The notes: generated from the letters alone by a model not told the origin. A DNA stretch of 64,000 nucleotides from Mycobacterium yunnanensis (GCF_025823185.1 NZ_JACKVK010000013.1:535151-599150); one strand, 5' to 3'; shown: positions 16,080 through 24,040, counted from the stretch's first letter. Numbers and translations are program-made.

Positions 16080-17134
16080 GGGGTCCTCGCATGACGGTTG
16101 CTGGGCCGGGCGAGGCCGAGGTTGTCGCGCAGCGACGACCCTGGCACCGGACGGTGGGCGACGCCGGACCGAAAGAGGGCGGGCAGCACGTACCGCGCAA
16201 GCACCGGAAGATCCTCGTCGATCACGGCCGGGAACAGTCGCACTCCGTCGGCGTGACGTGCCAGGTCGTCGAGCAGGTCCACCAGACCGCCTGGGGGACC
16301 CACGTATTGGAGGCGCGAAGGGGTCTGGGCGGGGTGGTGACGGTCGAGCTCGGCCAGACGCTCCGCGGCGGTGACACCCGCGAGGTCGAGCGCGACCGAC
16401 ACTTCGACGAACGCCAGCCCGGGGCTGCGCTGCGCGGCTGCCACCGCGGCCTCGCGTTCGGACTCGACGACGAGGACGACGTCCACGAGTGGCTGATCGG
16501 CGCCGGTGCCGAAGACGACCAGCTGTCCCTGCGGCGGTCTCGGCACGATCGCCGGGCCCTTCACCGAGAACGACTCTCCCTCGAAGTCGACGTAGTGCAG
16601 CTTGTCTCGATCCAGGAAGCGGCCGGTCGCGTAGTCGCGGATGACGGCGTCGTCCTCCCACGAATCCCACAGGGCCCGCACGACGGTCACCGAGTCGCGC
16701 TGTTCACGATCGAGGTCGTCGGCCCGGACCGCCGGCCGCCCCCAGGCCCTCGCGATCGCCGCGTCTCGGGCACGGGCGGCGATCCACCCGCCGCGACCGC
16801 GCGAGGCGTAGTCGAGGGTCGCCAGCTGCGACGCGGTGTGGAACGGCTCGGCGTACGTCGTCTCGACGACCGGCACCAGGCCGATCGTGGACGTCGCAGC
16901 GGCGACGAACGAGGCACGGTTCACGGCGTCGACGCGAGCTCGCACGTCGCCGCGCGGAGGCACGATCGAGTCGTCGAAGGTGGCCAGCGTGAAGCCCGCG
17001 TTCTCGGCAGCGCGCACGCGCGCCAGCAAGGTGCGTCCGCTGAGCGACTCGCTGGGCGGGTGGTTGGCGCGGCGCCATGACGCGGGGTGGCTGCCCTCGC
17101 CGTCCAACTCGATTCCCAGCCCGAACACGCTCAC
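16076..17134 (-). CDS. Short, divergent NtaA-like LLM protein
   Basis: At 352 residues this is about 100 shorter than its NtaA-type neighbours. The barrel start (FGLGIELDGEGSHPASWRR), the TTYAEPFHTASQLATLDYAS block and the C-terminal SLRDNLGLARP are recognisable. The usual GGRxGWNxVTS motif is replaced by RGRGGWIAARARD, and the middle of the protein lacks the insertion region of full-length members. It may be a non-catalytic or altered-specificity subunit, or a distinct subfamily. GTG at 17134 overlaps the upstream stop and an ATGA couples it to the next LLM. Confidence 0.7.
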   Translation of the reverse strand: MSVFGLGIELDGEGSHPASWRRANHPPSESLSGRTLLARVRAAENAGFTLATFDDSIVPPRGDVRARVDAVNRASFVAAATSTIGLVPVVETTYAEPFHTASQLATLDYASRGRGGWIAARARDAAIARAWGRPAVRADDLDREQRDSVTVVRALWDSWEDDAVIRDYATGRFLDRDKLHYVDFEGESFSVKGPAIVPRPPQGQLVVFGTGADQPLVDVVLVVESEREAAVAAAQRSPGLAFVEVSVALDLAGVTAAERLAELDRHHPAQTPSRLQYVGPPGGLVDLLDDLARHADGVRLFPAVIDEDLPVLARYVLPALFRSGVAHRPVPGSSLRDNLGLARPSNRHARTP

Positions 17135-18201
17135 GCCACGACCTCCTTCGCGTGCGACTGCGCGATCAGGGGGCGACTGGGAAATCGTTCGCGAAGGACC
17201 GGTGCGACGTCGGATTGGAACAGCTCGAGGCTGCGACGCTGGTGCCCGGGCGGCAGCCCGTCGACGTCGGCACTGAGATGCATCACCTCGTGGCCGAGCC
17301 GTTCGTGGTAGCGGCCCACCTTGTCGATCACCTGCCCGGGACTGCCCACGATGGCCGAACTGCGCTCGACCAAGTCGTCGAGAGACTCGAACACCACGGG
17401 CAGTCCCATTCGGCGCTGGGCCGCGAGGCGCGCCTCGAAGATCGGGCGGTAGGCCGCTTGCGCCTCCTGCGAGGTGGGCGCCACGTGAAAACCGGCCGTG
17501 CCCGCTCCCACCAAGGCCTCCTCCGGGGGCCGGCCGTAATGCGCCCAGCGCTGCCGGTAATGCGCGACGAGCTCGGCGTAGGGCTCGACGGGGTAGGTGA
17601 CGTTGGCCGAGAAGATCGGATCACCATGTCGGGCCGCCAGTTCGACCGACTCGGTACTGGTGGCGCTACCGTGCCAGATCCGGAGGTGGGACTGCAGTGG
17701 CCGGGGCAACGCCTTGGCGTTGACCAAACTGGGCCGGAACCGGCCCGTCCACATCACCCGGTCGCTCTCCCACAGCAGACGGAACAACTCGTAGCCCTCG
17801 CGGTTGCGATCCCATTGATCGTCGGTCGTCACGTGGAACAACTCCGCCTGCGCCGCGCCGTTGCCCTTGCCGATGATGAGTTCGAGGCGACCGTCGGACA
17901 GATTGTCCAGCGTCGAATAGTCCTCGAAGGCACGGACCGGGTCGAGCAGGCTCAGCGTGGTGACCCCGGTGAACAGGCTGATGGTCGACGTGCGGGCCGC
18001 GATGTTGCTCAGCACCACCGGCGGCGACGACGAGATGAACGGGTCTTCGTGTCGCTCCCCGACGGCGAAGCCGTCGAAACCCAGTTCCTCGGCCAGCACC
18101 GCCTTGTCCACGACGTCTCGGAGCCGTTGGGCAGGACTCTTCCGCACCCCCGTCACGGGGTCGTCGGTATGGCTAATCAGCGTGAGCAACAAGAACTTCA
18201 C
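17131..18201 (-). CDS. LLM class flavin-dependent oxidoreductase (bacterial luciferase-like)
   Basis: This 356-residue protein belongs to the short luciferase-like branch. Key blocks are KAVLAEELGFDGFAVGERHE, LFTGVTTLSLLDPVRAFED, SDGRLELIIGKGNG and the C-terminal IVGSPGQVIDKVGRYHERLG. Reduced flavin and oxygen are the expected cosubstrates; the substrate is unknown. It starts with ATG at 18201, 86 nt after the acyl-CoA-dehydrogenase-like gene, and is coupled by GTGA to the short LLM gene, making it the first of three tandem LLM genes. Confidence 0.82.
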   Translation of the reverse strand: MKFLLLTLISHTDDPVTGVRKSPAQRLRDVVDKAVLAEELGFDGFAVGERHEDPFISSSPPVVLSNIAARTSTISLFTGVTTLSLLDPVRAFEDYSTLDNLSDGRLELIIGKGNGAAQAELFHVTTDDQWDRNREGYELFRLLWESDRVMWTGRFRPSLVNAKALPRPLQSHLRIWHGSATSTESVELAARHGDPIFSANVTYPVEPYAELVAHYRQRWAHYGRPPEEALVGAGTAGFHVAPTSQEAQAAYRPIFEARLAAQRRMGLPVVFESLDDLVERSSAIVGSPGQVIDKVGRYHERLGHEVMHLSADVDGLPPGHQRRSLELFQSDVAPVLRERFPSRPLIAQSHAKEVVA

Positions 18202-18253
18202 ATCGACACCTCAGCGGTTGACGTCGTCGGGACCAACCGTGTGGCGGGCCCCT

Positions 18254-18279
18254 GCATTCCCGGCCCGCATTCCCGGCCC
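18254..18279. repeat. 13-bp perfect tandem duplication
   Basis: The 13-mer GCATTCCCGGCCC occurs twice head to tail (18254-18266 and 18267-18279) in the 86-nt gap between two minus-strand genes. It looks like a simple replication-slippage duplication. No function is apparent. Confidence 0.8.
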
Positions 18280-18287
18280 GGATCCGC

Positions 18288-19511
18288 TTAGCCCTGCCCC
18301 AGCGCCACGGCGCCGAGCGCCTCCAGGACGGCATCGGTGTTCGGCGGGTGCAACGATCCGGTACGCACGTCGCGGTAGAGCCGCTCGAGCTCGTGCCGGC
18401 GCGACACCGACGAGGCACCCACCACCTGGACCGCGACGTCGACGACTTCGCGGGCCGTGGTGGTGGCGAACTCCTTGGCCGCCAGCGGACGCAGCGGCGC
18501 CCAGTCACCCGTCCCCGGCGTGGTGACCGAGTCGAGCAGCGCCGAGACGGCCTCGAGCTTGATCTCGGCCTGCGCCACCTGACGCTGCACGGCTGGCTTC
18601 TCGGCGTGTCGGGAGATCCCGTCGCGCAACGAGGTTCGGCTTTGAGCGCCGAGGATCGCCACATCCAGTGCCCGGCGGGCGATGCCCAAATACACACTCG
18701 ACACCAGCGGCAGGTACCACTGGAGAAGGGCGCCGAGATACTCCGGATACACCGGTCCGACCGGATGCGTGGCGACCGTCTTGTGCGCTTCGGCGATCGC
18801 GTCCTCGAACACGGTGTCGTGGCTGGAGGTCGCCCGTACGCCCAGCGCGTCCCAGGTCTCCTCGATCCGGACACCCTTGGCGTTGCGGTCGACGAACGTG
18901 TGCACGATGACGGGATTGTCCGGATCGGAGTCGTCGCGGGCGTGGATGCCGATCTCGTCCCACACCGGCGACAGCGACGTGAAGACCTTGCGCCCGGTGA
19001 TGCGATAGGAGCCGTCGGGCTGGGGAACGGCCTTTACCTGGGAATCGTCGAGACCGACGTCGTTTCCCCGCTCACCGTGACCGGCGGCGAAGACGCGTCC
19101 CGCCGCCAGCGCGTCCAACAACCAGTCCACGTCGGCCAGGCCGCGCGCGGCAGCCTCGGCGGCCGAACCGGCCCAGTAGAGATGCATGTTGACCGCCAGC
19201 GCGGTTGCCGGGGCCCAGTAGGCGAGGTGGCGCTGCTCGGCGACGAGCTCGGCCAACGACACACCGGCGCCACCGAGCCGCTCGGGAAGGGGTGCCTTGA
19301 GATAGCCGCGCTCGACCAGTTCGGCGAAGTCTTCGGCGAAGAAGGCGTTCTCGGCGTCGTAACGCGGGGCACGGTCGTGAAAGCGGCGGTAGTCGGCGTC
19401 GGTGAAGAAGCGGCTCCGAAACCCGTCGGCCAGCGGGCTGGTGCCGCTGACGACGGTGGGCTGCGGGCGCGAACCCTGCTCGACGGGGTGGACGGTGTCG
19501 ATGACGGTCAT
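18288..19511 (-). CDS. Acyl-CoA-dehydrogenase-family protein
   Basis: This 407-residue protein has the three-domain acyl-CoA dehydrogenase fold, with RLGGAGVSLAELVAEQRHLA in the N-terminal domain, ITGRKVFTSLSPVWDEIGIHA in the beta domain and VQVVGASSVSRRHELERLYRDVRTG in the C-terminal bundle. The RHWRN...HNP signature of the DszC/SfnB branch, present in three other proteins here, is absent. It could be a conventional dehydrogenase removing a C-C bond, or a flavin oxygenase of another subgroup. ATG at 19511. It leads the three tandem LLM genes and sits 70 nt downstream of the WhiB gene. Confidence 0.78.
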   Translation of the reverse strand: MTVIDTVHPVEQGSRPQPTVVSGTSPLADGFRSRFFTDADYRRFHDRAPRYDAENAFFAEDFAELVERGYLKAPLPERLGGAGVSLAELVAEQRHLAYWAPATALAVNMHLYWAGSAAEAAARGLADVDWLLDALAAGRVFAAGHGERGNDVGLDDSQVKAVPQPDGSYRITGRKVFTSLSPVWDEIGIHARDDSDPDNPVIVHTFVDRNAKGVRIEETWDALGVRATSSHDTVFEDAIAEAHKTVATHPVGPVYPEYLGALLQWYLPLVSSVYLGIARRALDVAILGAQSRTSLRDGISRHAEKPAVQRQVAQAEIKLEAVSALLDSVTTPGTGDWAPLRPLAAKEFATTTAREVVDVAVQVVGASSVSRRHELERLYRDVRTGSLHPPNTDAVLEALGAVALGQG

Positions 19512-19581
19512 ACCTCAGATGATCCTCACCACGGCCGGACGTACCAGGCTTGCAGTCGGCGAGATCGAAAACTGCGCCTGC

Positions 19582-19890
19582 TCACGAATCTCGAGGCCGT
19601 GCTTCACCGGCCAGTCGTCGGCGATCGAGCGGCGTGGTACCACCCCACACCCCATGTGGCTCTTGCGTCGCCACCGCGAAACGTCGGCAGGGAACCTGCA
19701 CCGGGCATGTCCAGCAGATCTGTCGTGCAACGGTTTCCCGCTCGCGACGGGCCCGGCGCGTCTCGCGCTCGGGAGGATAGAACACCTCTTCGGCGACGGT
19801 CCGGCATCGGGCCTTGACTCGCCACTCCCCGCGCGCGAGGGCGGAGCCCGACGGTTCGGGCTGCAACGGAGCGATGAAGACTGTCACCAC
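19582..19890 (-). CDS. WhiB-family iron-sulfur transcriptional regulator
   Basis: This 102-residue protein has the four cysteines of a Wbl cluster-binding domain: Cys29, then Cys59, Cys62 and Cys68 in the C-x2-C-x5-C pattern ICWTCPVQVPC. The turn motif GVWGGT follows at the expected place and a basic C-terminal tail (RRRLAGEARPR) would contact DNA. Wbl proteins carry a 4Fe-4S cluster that senses O2, NO or redox state and often act with the sigma-A factor. The start is a GTG pair at 19890/19887. It is co-directional with the acyl-CoA-dehydrogenase-LLM operon, so it may control sulfur scavenging according to cluster status. Confidence 0.88.
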   Translation of the reverse strand: MVTVFIAPLQPEPSGSALARGEWRVKARCRTVAEEVFYPPERETRRARRERETVARQICWTCPVQVPCRRFAVATQEPHGVWGGTTPLDRRRLAGEARPRDS

Positions 19891-19999
19891 GGCCTCGATT
19901 CACACTTTGCGACGCACACTGTTCCCACGCTCACTATGGGGCTCGCGGAGTTCCTCAGGGACCCTTTGGATCGCGGTGATTGCGTGCGTGCGCAACGGG

Positions 20000-20650
20000 T
20001 CAGCGCGTCCGTCTGACGTGGGCGGCGATGCGCATGTCCCGCATGCGCTCGAGATGGCTGACCATCAGCGTCCGAGCACCTGCCGAGTCGCCGTCTCGAA
20101 TTGCCGCCATGATGCCGAGGTGTTCGTCCAAGCCGCGTCGAGTGGTGGGCGACGGCGTGCGGTCCGGGCGGTAGTCGGTCAGCATGTCGTCGAGTTGACC
20201 GAGCGTCGAGGTGATCACGGGACTGCGGGCGGCGTCACGCAGGGCCACGTGGAAGTCGGAGTTGAGCTGGGGGTGACGGGTATGGTCGGGCTCGTCGCGG
20301 CGCAACGCGAGGAGGTGGTCGAGCCTGTCGACGTCGATGGTGCCACGGCGCGTGGCCGCCAGGGACGCGGCCGAGCCCTCGAGGGGAATGCGTGCCTCGT
20401 AGATGGCCTGAATTTCCTCCGCGGAGCGTTCGCGCACCACGTAGCCACGCTCGGTGCGGTCGATCAGCCGATCGTGCGCCAAGCGTGCCAGCGCCTCGCG
20501 CATCGGGGTGCGGGACACCCCGTAGAGCTGGCCCAGCGTGGTCTCCAGCAACACCGTGCCCGGCTCGAAGCGTCCCGCCAGCAGGTCGCCCTTGACCCGC
20601 AGGTAGTGGGCATCGGCTCGGGTCGCACCAGTGAAGACGTTGGCATTCAT
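20000..20650 (-). CDS. GntR-family (FCD subfamily) transcriptional regulator
   Basis: This 216-residue regulator has a winged helix-turn-helix at about residues 12-75, with LGQLYGVSRTPMREALARLAHDRLI containing the recognition helix. An all-helical FCD ligand domain follows (about 80-205), with the usual acidic and His positions in DFHVAL, DEHLGIMAAI and VSHLERMR. FCD regulators usually repress until an organic acid binds. I chose ATG 20650, with AAGGAG about 12 nt upstream; a GTG at 20674 would add eight residues. It is divergent from the leader/LLM operon, and a 12-bp palindrome lies 54 nt upstream of its start, inside the opposite promoter. Confidence 0.85.
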   Translation of the reverse strand: MNANVFTGATRADAHYLRVKGDLLAGRFEPGTVLLETTLGQLYGVSRTPMREALARLAHDRLIDRTERGYVVRERSAEEIQAIYEARIPLEGSAASLAATRRGTIDVDRLDHLLALRRDEPDHTRHPQLNSDFHVALRDAARSPVITSTLGQLDDMLTDYRPDRTPSPTTRRGLDEHLGIMAAIRDGDSAGARTLMVSHLERMRDMRIAAHVRRTR

Positions 20651-20685
20651 GCGATCTGGCGACTCCTTTCGCACGCGTCGCTCGG

Positions 20686-20722
20686 TTGACGCCGTTTCGA
20701 CTCAGCGTATACGCTCGTGTAC
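20686..20722 (+). promoter_or_regulatory. Sigma-A-type promoter for leaderless leader-peptide transcript
   Basis: TTGACG at 20686-20691 is followed after 18 nt by TACGCT at 20710-20715, which fits the mycobacterial -10 rule TAnnnT. Seven further bases put the expected start of transcription at 20723, which is the G of a GTG opening the leader ORF. That geometry is what leaderless mycobacterial transcripts show. The -10 lies within the palindrome at 20704-20715, so a repressor bound there would block RNA polymerase. Confidence 0.6.
20704..20715. promoter_or_regulatory. 12-bp perfect palindrome, candidate GntR operator
   Basis: AGCGTATACGCT is self-complementary and centred on GTATAC. Short palindromes with a GT...AC core are typical FCD-GntR sites. 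It lies between the GntR gene and the operon it faces, and covers the predicted -10 of the latter. Binding would repress the leader/LLM operon and could also autoregulate the regulator. Confidence 0.55.
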
Positions 20723-20875
20723 GTGACCCGATGGCTGCATCTGGCCGCTCTGTCGAGCGGTTTCCGCCAGCTGGTCACGCCATGCGTACCTCGCATATTC
20801 GCCGACGCCTCCGATCTGGTTCGTCGCCGCTACGTCGACCTGCTCATGGTCAACAGCTGTCTCTGTCCTAACTGA
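20723..20875 (+). CDS. Putative cysteine-responsive leader peptide (50 aa)
   Basis: GTG at 20723 opens a 50-residue frame ending with TGA at 20873-20875. The tail LVRRRYVDLLMVNSCLCPN, including Cys46 and Cys48, fits a pattern I recall for short actinobacterial leader peptides upstream of sulfur-assimilation operons (two or three Arg, H/Y-V/I-D-L, R/M-V, then Cys at the end). Another Cys is at 21. The predicted transcription start coincides with the GTG, so it would be a leaderless sORF. Ribosome stalling at the two Cys codons when cysteinyl-tRNA is scarce could switch downstream RNA folding. A GTG two codons upstream (20717) is also in frame. The first 30 residues are not conserved-looking, so the true start could be later. 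Confidence 0.6.
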   Translation: MTRWLHLAALSSGFRQLVTPCVPRIFADASDLVRRRYVDLLMVNSCLCPN

Positions 20876-20894
20876 CCTGCGTCGTCACGCCGCG

Positions 20895-20959
20895 GCCCGA
20901 ATCGGGCTCGGAGACGACCGCGATCTGAAGTGACTTCCGCGCTGCGACCGTTCCGTCGC
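20895..20959 (+). promoter_or_regulatory. Candidate attenuator hairpins between leader and LLM gene
   Basis: Two short GC stems follow the leader stop. GCCCG at 20895-20899 pairs with CGGGC at 20903-20907 across an AAT loop. GCGAC at 20944-20948 pairs with GTCGC at 20955-20959 across six bases. There is no U-tract, so intrinsic termination is not obvious; Rho-dependent or translational control would fit better in this GC-rich host. Confidence 0.35.
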
Positions 20960-20992
20960 GTTGCAGTCCACCCCTGCCGAAGGCGAGCATCC

Positions 20993-22348
20993 ATGTCCGA
21001 CGATCGACGCATGCACCTTGGTTTGACCATCTGGCCCACGGGCTTTCACCCCGCTGCGTGGAGACTGCCCGGCTCCTTCACCGACGGAAACTCCAACCCC
21101 GCCCTGCTTCGCACGGCCGCCCAAACGGCCGAGCGCGGAATCTTCGACTTCTTCTTCATCGGCGACCGGTTGGTGGGGCTGACGGATTCACAGTTCGCCA
21201 ATCCCAACGAGGTGCTGCGCCCGGAGGCCCTCACCCTGGCGTCGCACATCGCCGCGGTCACCACGCACATCGGCCTGATCACCACCGTCAACACCACCTA
21301 TTCCGATCCGTACAACGTCGCTCGGGCCACCGCGACCATCGACCATCTCAGTGGCGGTCGCGTCGGCCTGAACATCGTCACCGGCAAGAACGTCGAAGCC
21401 GCGCGCAACTTCGGTCGAGATCAGCACTGGGACAACGATCGTCGGTACGACTGGGCCGCCGAATACATCCAGGTTCTGCAATTGCTCTGGGACAGTTGGG
21501 AGGACGACGCGCGGGTCGCGGACGCCACCACCGGCCAGTTCGTCGACCCGGACCGCGTGCACCAGATCGGCTTCAAGGGCGAGTTCTTCTCCGTCGACGG
21601 TCCCCTCAACATCGAACGCCCCGTCCAAGGTCGGCTTCCCGTCGTCAACGCCGGCGCCTCGGAACGATCCCGAGAACTCGGCGCTCGATTCTCCGACTTG
21701 CGCTTCACCAACTCCTCCACGCTGGGACTCGAGGGGGCCCGCGCCTACTACGCCGATCTCAAGTCACGGCTGCCCGCCTACGGCCGGGCCCCCGCCGACC
21801 AGCTCATCGTCCCAGGGGTCGCCGTCTACGTCGAAGAGACCGACGAGGCTGCACGCGAACAATATTCGACGCTGCAACACCTGCTGCGAACCGGCCCCGC
21901 CGGGCGGGCGAAGCTGTCCGATGCGCTCGGGGTCGACCTGTCGGCGCACCCCGACGACGCGCGCGTCACGGACGTGCTCGACCCGTCGGCCCTCTCGACG
22001 ACCGCGAGTCGCGTGCTCACCGATGCCGCCGAGCTGTACGGCCACGACGACCTCACGTTGGCCGAGGTGACGGCCGCGGTCGCGCGCGGGGGCATGTTCA
22101 AGGAGGTCGTCGGGTCCCCCACCCGCGTCGCCGACACGCTCGAGGAGTGGTTCACCACCGGCGCGGCCGACGGATTCATGATCTTCCCACCCCGGGTGCC
22201 CTACAACATCGAGCGCTTCGTCGACCTCGTCGTCCCCGAGTTGCAGCGTCGAGGATTGCATCGTCGCGAGTACGAGGGCACGACGTTGCGGGAGCATCTC
22301 GGCCTGCCCCGCCCGGCAAGCCAGTTCAGCGCGGCGGTGACGTCGTGA
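20993..22348 (+). CDS. NtaA/SnaA/DszA/SoxA-family LLM monooxygenase
   Basis: This 451-residue protein shows HLGLTIWPTGFHPAAWRLP at the start, IFDFFFIGDRLVGL, NTTYSDPYNVARATATIDHLS, GGRVGLNIVTGKNVEAARNF and VGSPTRVADTLEEWF. The C-terminus LREHLGLPRPASQF is the family ending. It is expected to use FMNH2 and O2 on an imported organosulfur compound. ATG at 20993 follows a weak purine-rich site; ATG 21011 is an alternative. It is the first enzyme of the leader-controlled operon and is coupled by GTGA to a sulfurtransferase. Confidence 0.85.
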   Translation: MSDDRRMHLGLTIWPTGFHPAAWRLPGSFTDGNSNPALLRTAAQTAERGIFDFFFIGDRLVGLTDSQFANPNEVLRPEALTLASHIAAVTTHIGLITTVNTTYSDPYNVARATATIDHLSGGRVGLNIVTGKNVEAARNFGRDQHWDNDRRYDWAAEYIQVLQLLWDSWEDDARVADATTGQFVDPDRVHQIGFKGEFFSVDGPLNIERPVQGRLPVVNAGASERSRELGARFSDLRFTNSSTLGLEGARAYYADLKSRLPAYGRAPADQLIVPGVAVYVEETDEAAREQYSTLQHLLRTGPAGRAKLSDALGVDLSAHPDDARVTDVLDPSALSTTASRVLTDAAELYGHDDLTLAEVTAAVARGGMFKEVVGSPTRVADTLEEWFTTGAADGFMIFPPRVPYNIERFVDLVVPELQRRGLHRREYEGTTLREHLGLPRPASQFSAAVTS

Positions 22349-23166
22349 GCGGCGACGTCTTCGTCGACGTCGACCGCGTCGCCGCACGACTGCGCAGCGA
22401 ACCAGACACGTTGCGCTTCATCGAAGTTCGACGCGACGACGGTGAGGCGGGCCCAGATCACCACCTGCCCAACGCCTCCGTCGCCACCCTGACCGGCGAC
22501 CTGTCCCGCTCCGATGCGCCACCGACGGCGGGCAAGCGTCCGCTGCCCCACGTCGACGATCTGCAGGCCGCGCTTCGCCGGTGGGGCGTCGACGAGGACT
22601 CCACCGTGGTGGTCTACGACTACGACGGCAGCTTCGTCGCCGCCCGCGCCTGGTGGGTGTTGAGTTGGGCCGGTGTCCGTGACGTCGTCATCCTCGACGG
22701 CGGCCTGCCGGCCTGGCTGGCCGCCGGGCACCCGGTGGGGCCGCTGGCCACGGACACCCGCCCCGGCGACGTCACCGTGACAGGAGGCCACCTCGCCCAG
22801 CTGGACGCCGAGCAGGCCGCCGCGCTCGCCGACGCCGGCCGCCTGCTCGACGCTCGCACTCCCGACGCCTTCGAGGCCGGTCACATTCCGGGTGCCGGTC
22901 TGGCCAGCTCTCGGGACACGGTCGACGCCGATGGCACGTTGCGCGACGCCGACACCCTCCGCGCCCTCTACGGAATCACGTCCGACGCCGCCGACGTGCC
23001 CGGTCTGTACTGCGGTGGCGGGGTGGCGGCGGCGCACGGGGTGGCGACACTGGCTCACCTCGGTATCGCGGCGCCGCTGTTCGTCGGTTCGTTCTCCGCC
23101 TGGAGTGCCGACCCCGTCCGCCCCGTCGCGCGGACCCCGGCCGGCCAACTCGGGAGGGCCACGTGA
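22345..23166 (+). CDS. Tandem-rhodanese sulfurtransferase (SseA/MST-like)
   Basis: This 273-residue protein has two rhodanese domains. The first (about 1-135, with VVVYDYDGSFVAARAWW) lacks a catalytic Cys; the second (about 150-265) has the active loop YCGGGVAA with Cys223. The CGxGV-A loop is closer to 3-mercaptopyruvate sulfurtransferase than to the CRxGxT loop of thiosulfate enzymes. It would move sulfane sulfur to thiols or cyanide. GTG at 22345 overlaps the LLM stop. Its place inside a transporter/oxygenase operon suggests the imported compound yields a mercapto acid or sulfane sulfur. Confidence 0.83.
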   Translation: MSGDVFVDVDRVAARLRSEPDTLRFIEVRRDDGEAGPDHHLPNASVATLTGDLSRSDAPPTAGKRPLPHVDDLQAALRRWGVDEDSTVVVYDYDGSFVAARAWWVLSWAGVRDVVILDGGLPAWLAAGHPVGPLATDTRPGDVTVTGGHLAQLDAEQAAALADAGRLLDARTPDAFEAGHIPGAGLASSRDTVDADGTLRDADTLRALYGITSDAADVPGLYCGGGVAAAHGVATLAHLGIAAPLFVGSFSAWSADPVRPVARTPAGQLGRAT

Positions 23167-24008
23167 GCCGTCCCGTGAGCAGCAAGGCACGGCGCCCGGC
23201 GACACCCGCCGGGGACCGCAGTGACCCCGACGAGTTGACCCGTCGGGACCGCCGCGAGGAACGACGGCATCGCCTGGTCGTCGTCGGTGGGCGCATCGCC
23301 ATCGCCGTCCTCTTCGTGACGGTGTGGCAAGCGTCGTCGGACCGGCTCGTCCGCTCGTTCTACGTGTCCTCACCTCTGGCCATCGTCCAACGGTTGCTCG
23401 AGCTGGTCACCACCGGTGAGTTGTGGCCGCACCTGACTCAGACGCTCGTCGAGGTCGGTCTCGGCATGGCCATCGGCGTGCCGCTCGGCGCGGTGCTCGG
23501 TATCGCGTTGGGCACGTCCGTACTGCTCGGCGGCTGGCTGCTGCCCTACATGATGGCGCTCTACAGTCTGCCGCGCGTCGTCTTGGCACCGCTGTTCATC
23601 ATCTGGTTCGGCGTGGGCCTGCTGTCCAAGGTCACCATGGTGGTCACGATGGTGGTGTTCGTCGTGTTCTACAACGTCTACCAAGGTGTTCAGCAGATCG
23701 ACCGGGACCTCGTCGACGTTGCCCGCTCCTTGCGCGCCAGCCGCATTCAGACGCTGCGTTGGATCGTCCTCCCCTCCCTGGTGCCGTGGCTCATCACGGG
23801 CTTGCGCCTCTCGATCGGCATCGCGCTCATCGGTGCCGTGATCGCCGAATTGATCGCTGCCAGCGAGGGTCTCGGCTACTACATCAAGTACTCGTCGAAT
23901 CTGCTCGACGTCACCGGCGTGTTCGCCGGCCTCGCGGTGATCACCGTCGTGGCCATCGCGCTCGATCAGCTGTTGAAGGCGTTGGAACGCCGCGTCGTTC
24001 CACGCTGA
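23163..24008 (+). CDS. SsuC/TauC-type ABC transporter permease
   Basis: This 281-residue permease has six spans and a 40-residue charged N-terminus. The blocks VLAPLFIIWFGVGLLSKVTMV and the EAA loop VARSLRASRIQTLRWIVLPSL are typical of sulfonate, nitrate and taurine importers. GTG at 23163 overlaps the sulfurtransferase stop (GTGA). The partner binding protein and ATPase follow. It is a second, diverged Ssu-type system in the window. Confidence 0.88.
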   Translation: MSRPVSSKARRPATPAGDRSDPDELTRRDRREERRHRLVVVGGRIAIAVLFVTVWQASSDRLVRSFYVSSPLAIVQRLLELVTTGELWPHLTQTLVEVGLGMAIGVPLGAVLGIALGTSVLLGGWLLPYMMALYSLPRVVLAPLFIIWFGVGLLSKVTMVVTMVVFVVFYNVYQGVQQIDRDLVDVARSLRASRIQTLRWIVLPSLVPWLITGLRLSIGIALIGAVIAELIAASEGLGYYIKYSSNLLDVTGVFAGLAVITVVAIALDQLLKALERRVVPR

Positions 24009-24040
24009 CCGCTCCCCCAACTTCTGCACCAGGAGTCGAC

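Noticed and set aside
18254..18279. The 13-bp tandem repeat as a target-site duplication or attachment site.
   Set aside because: The copies are directly adjacent with nothing between them and no mobile gene is nearby; slippage explains it.
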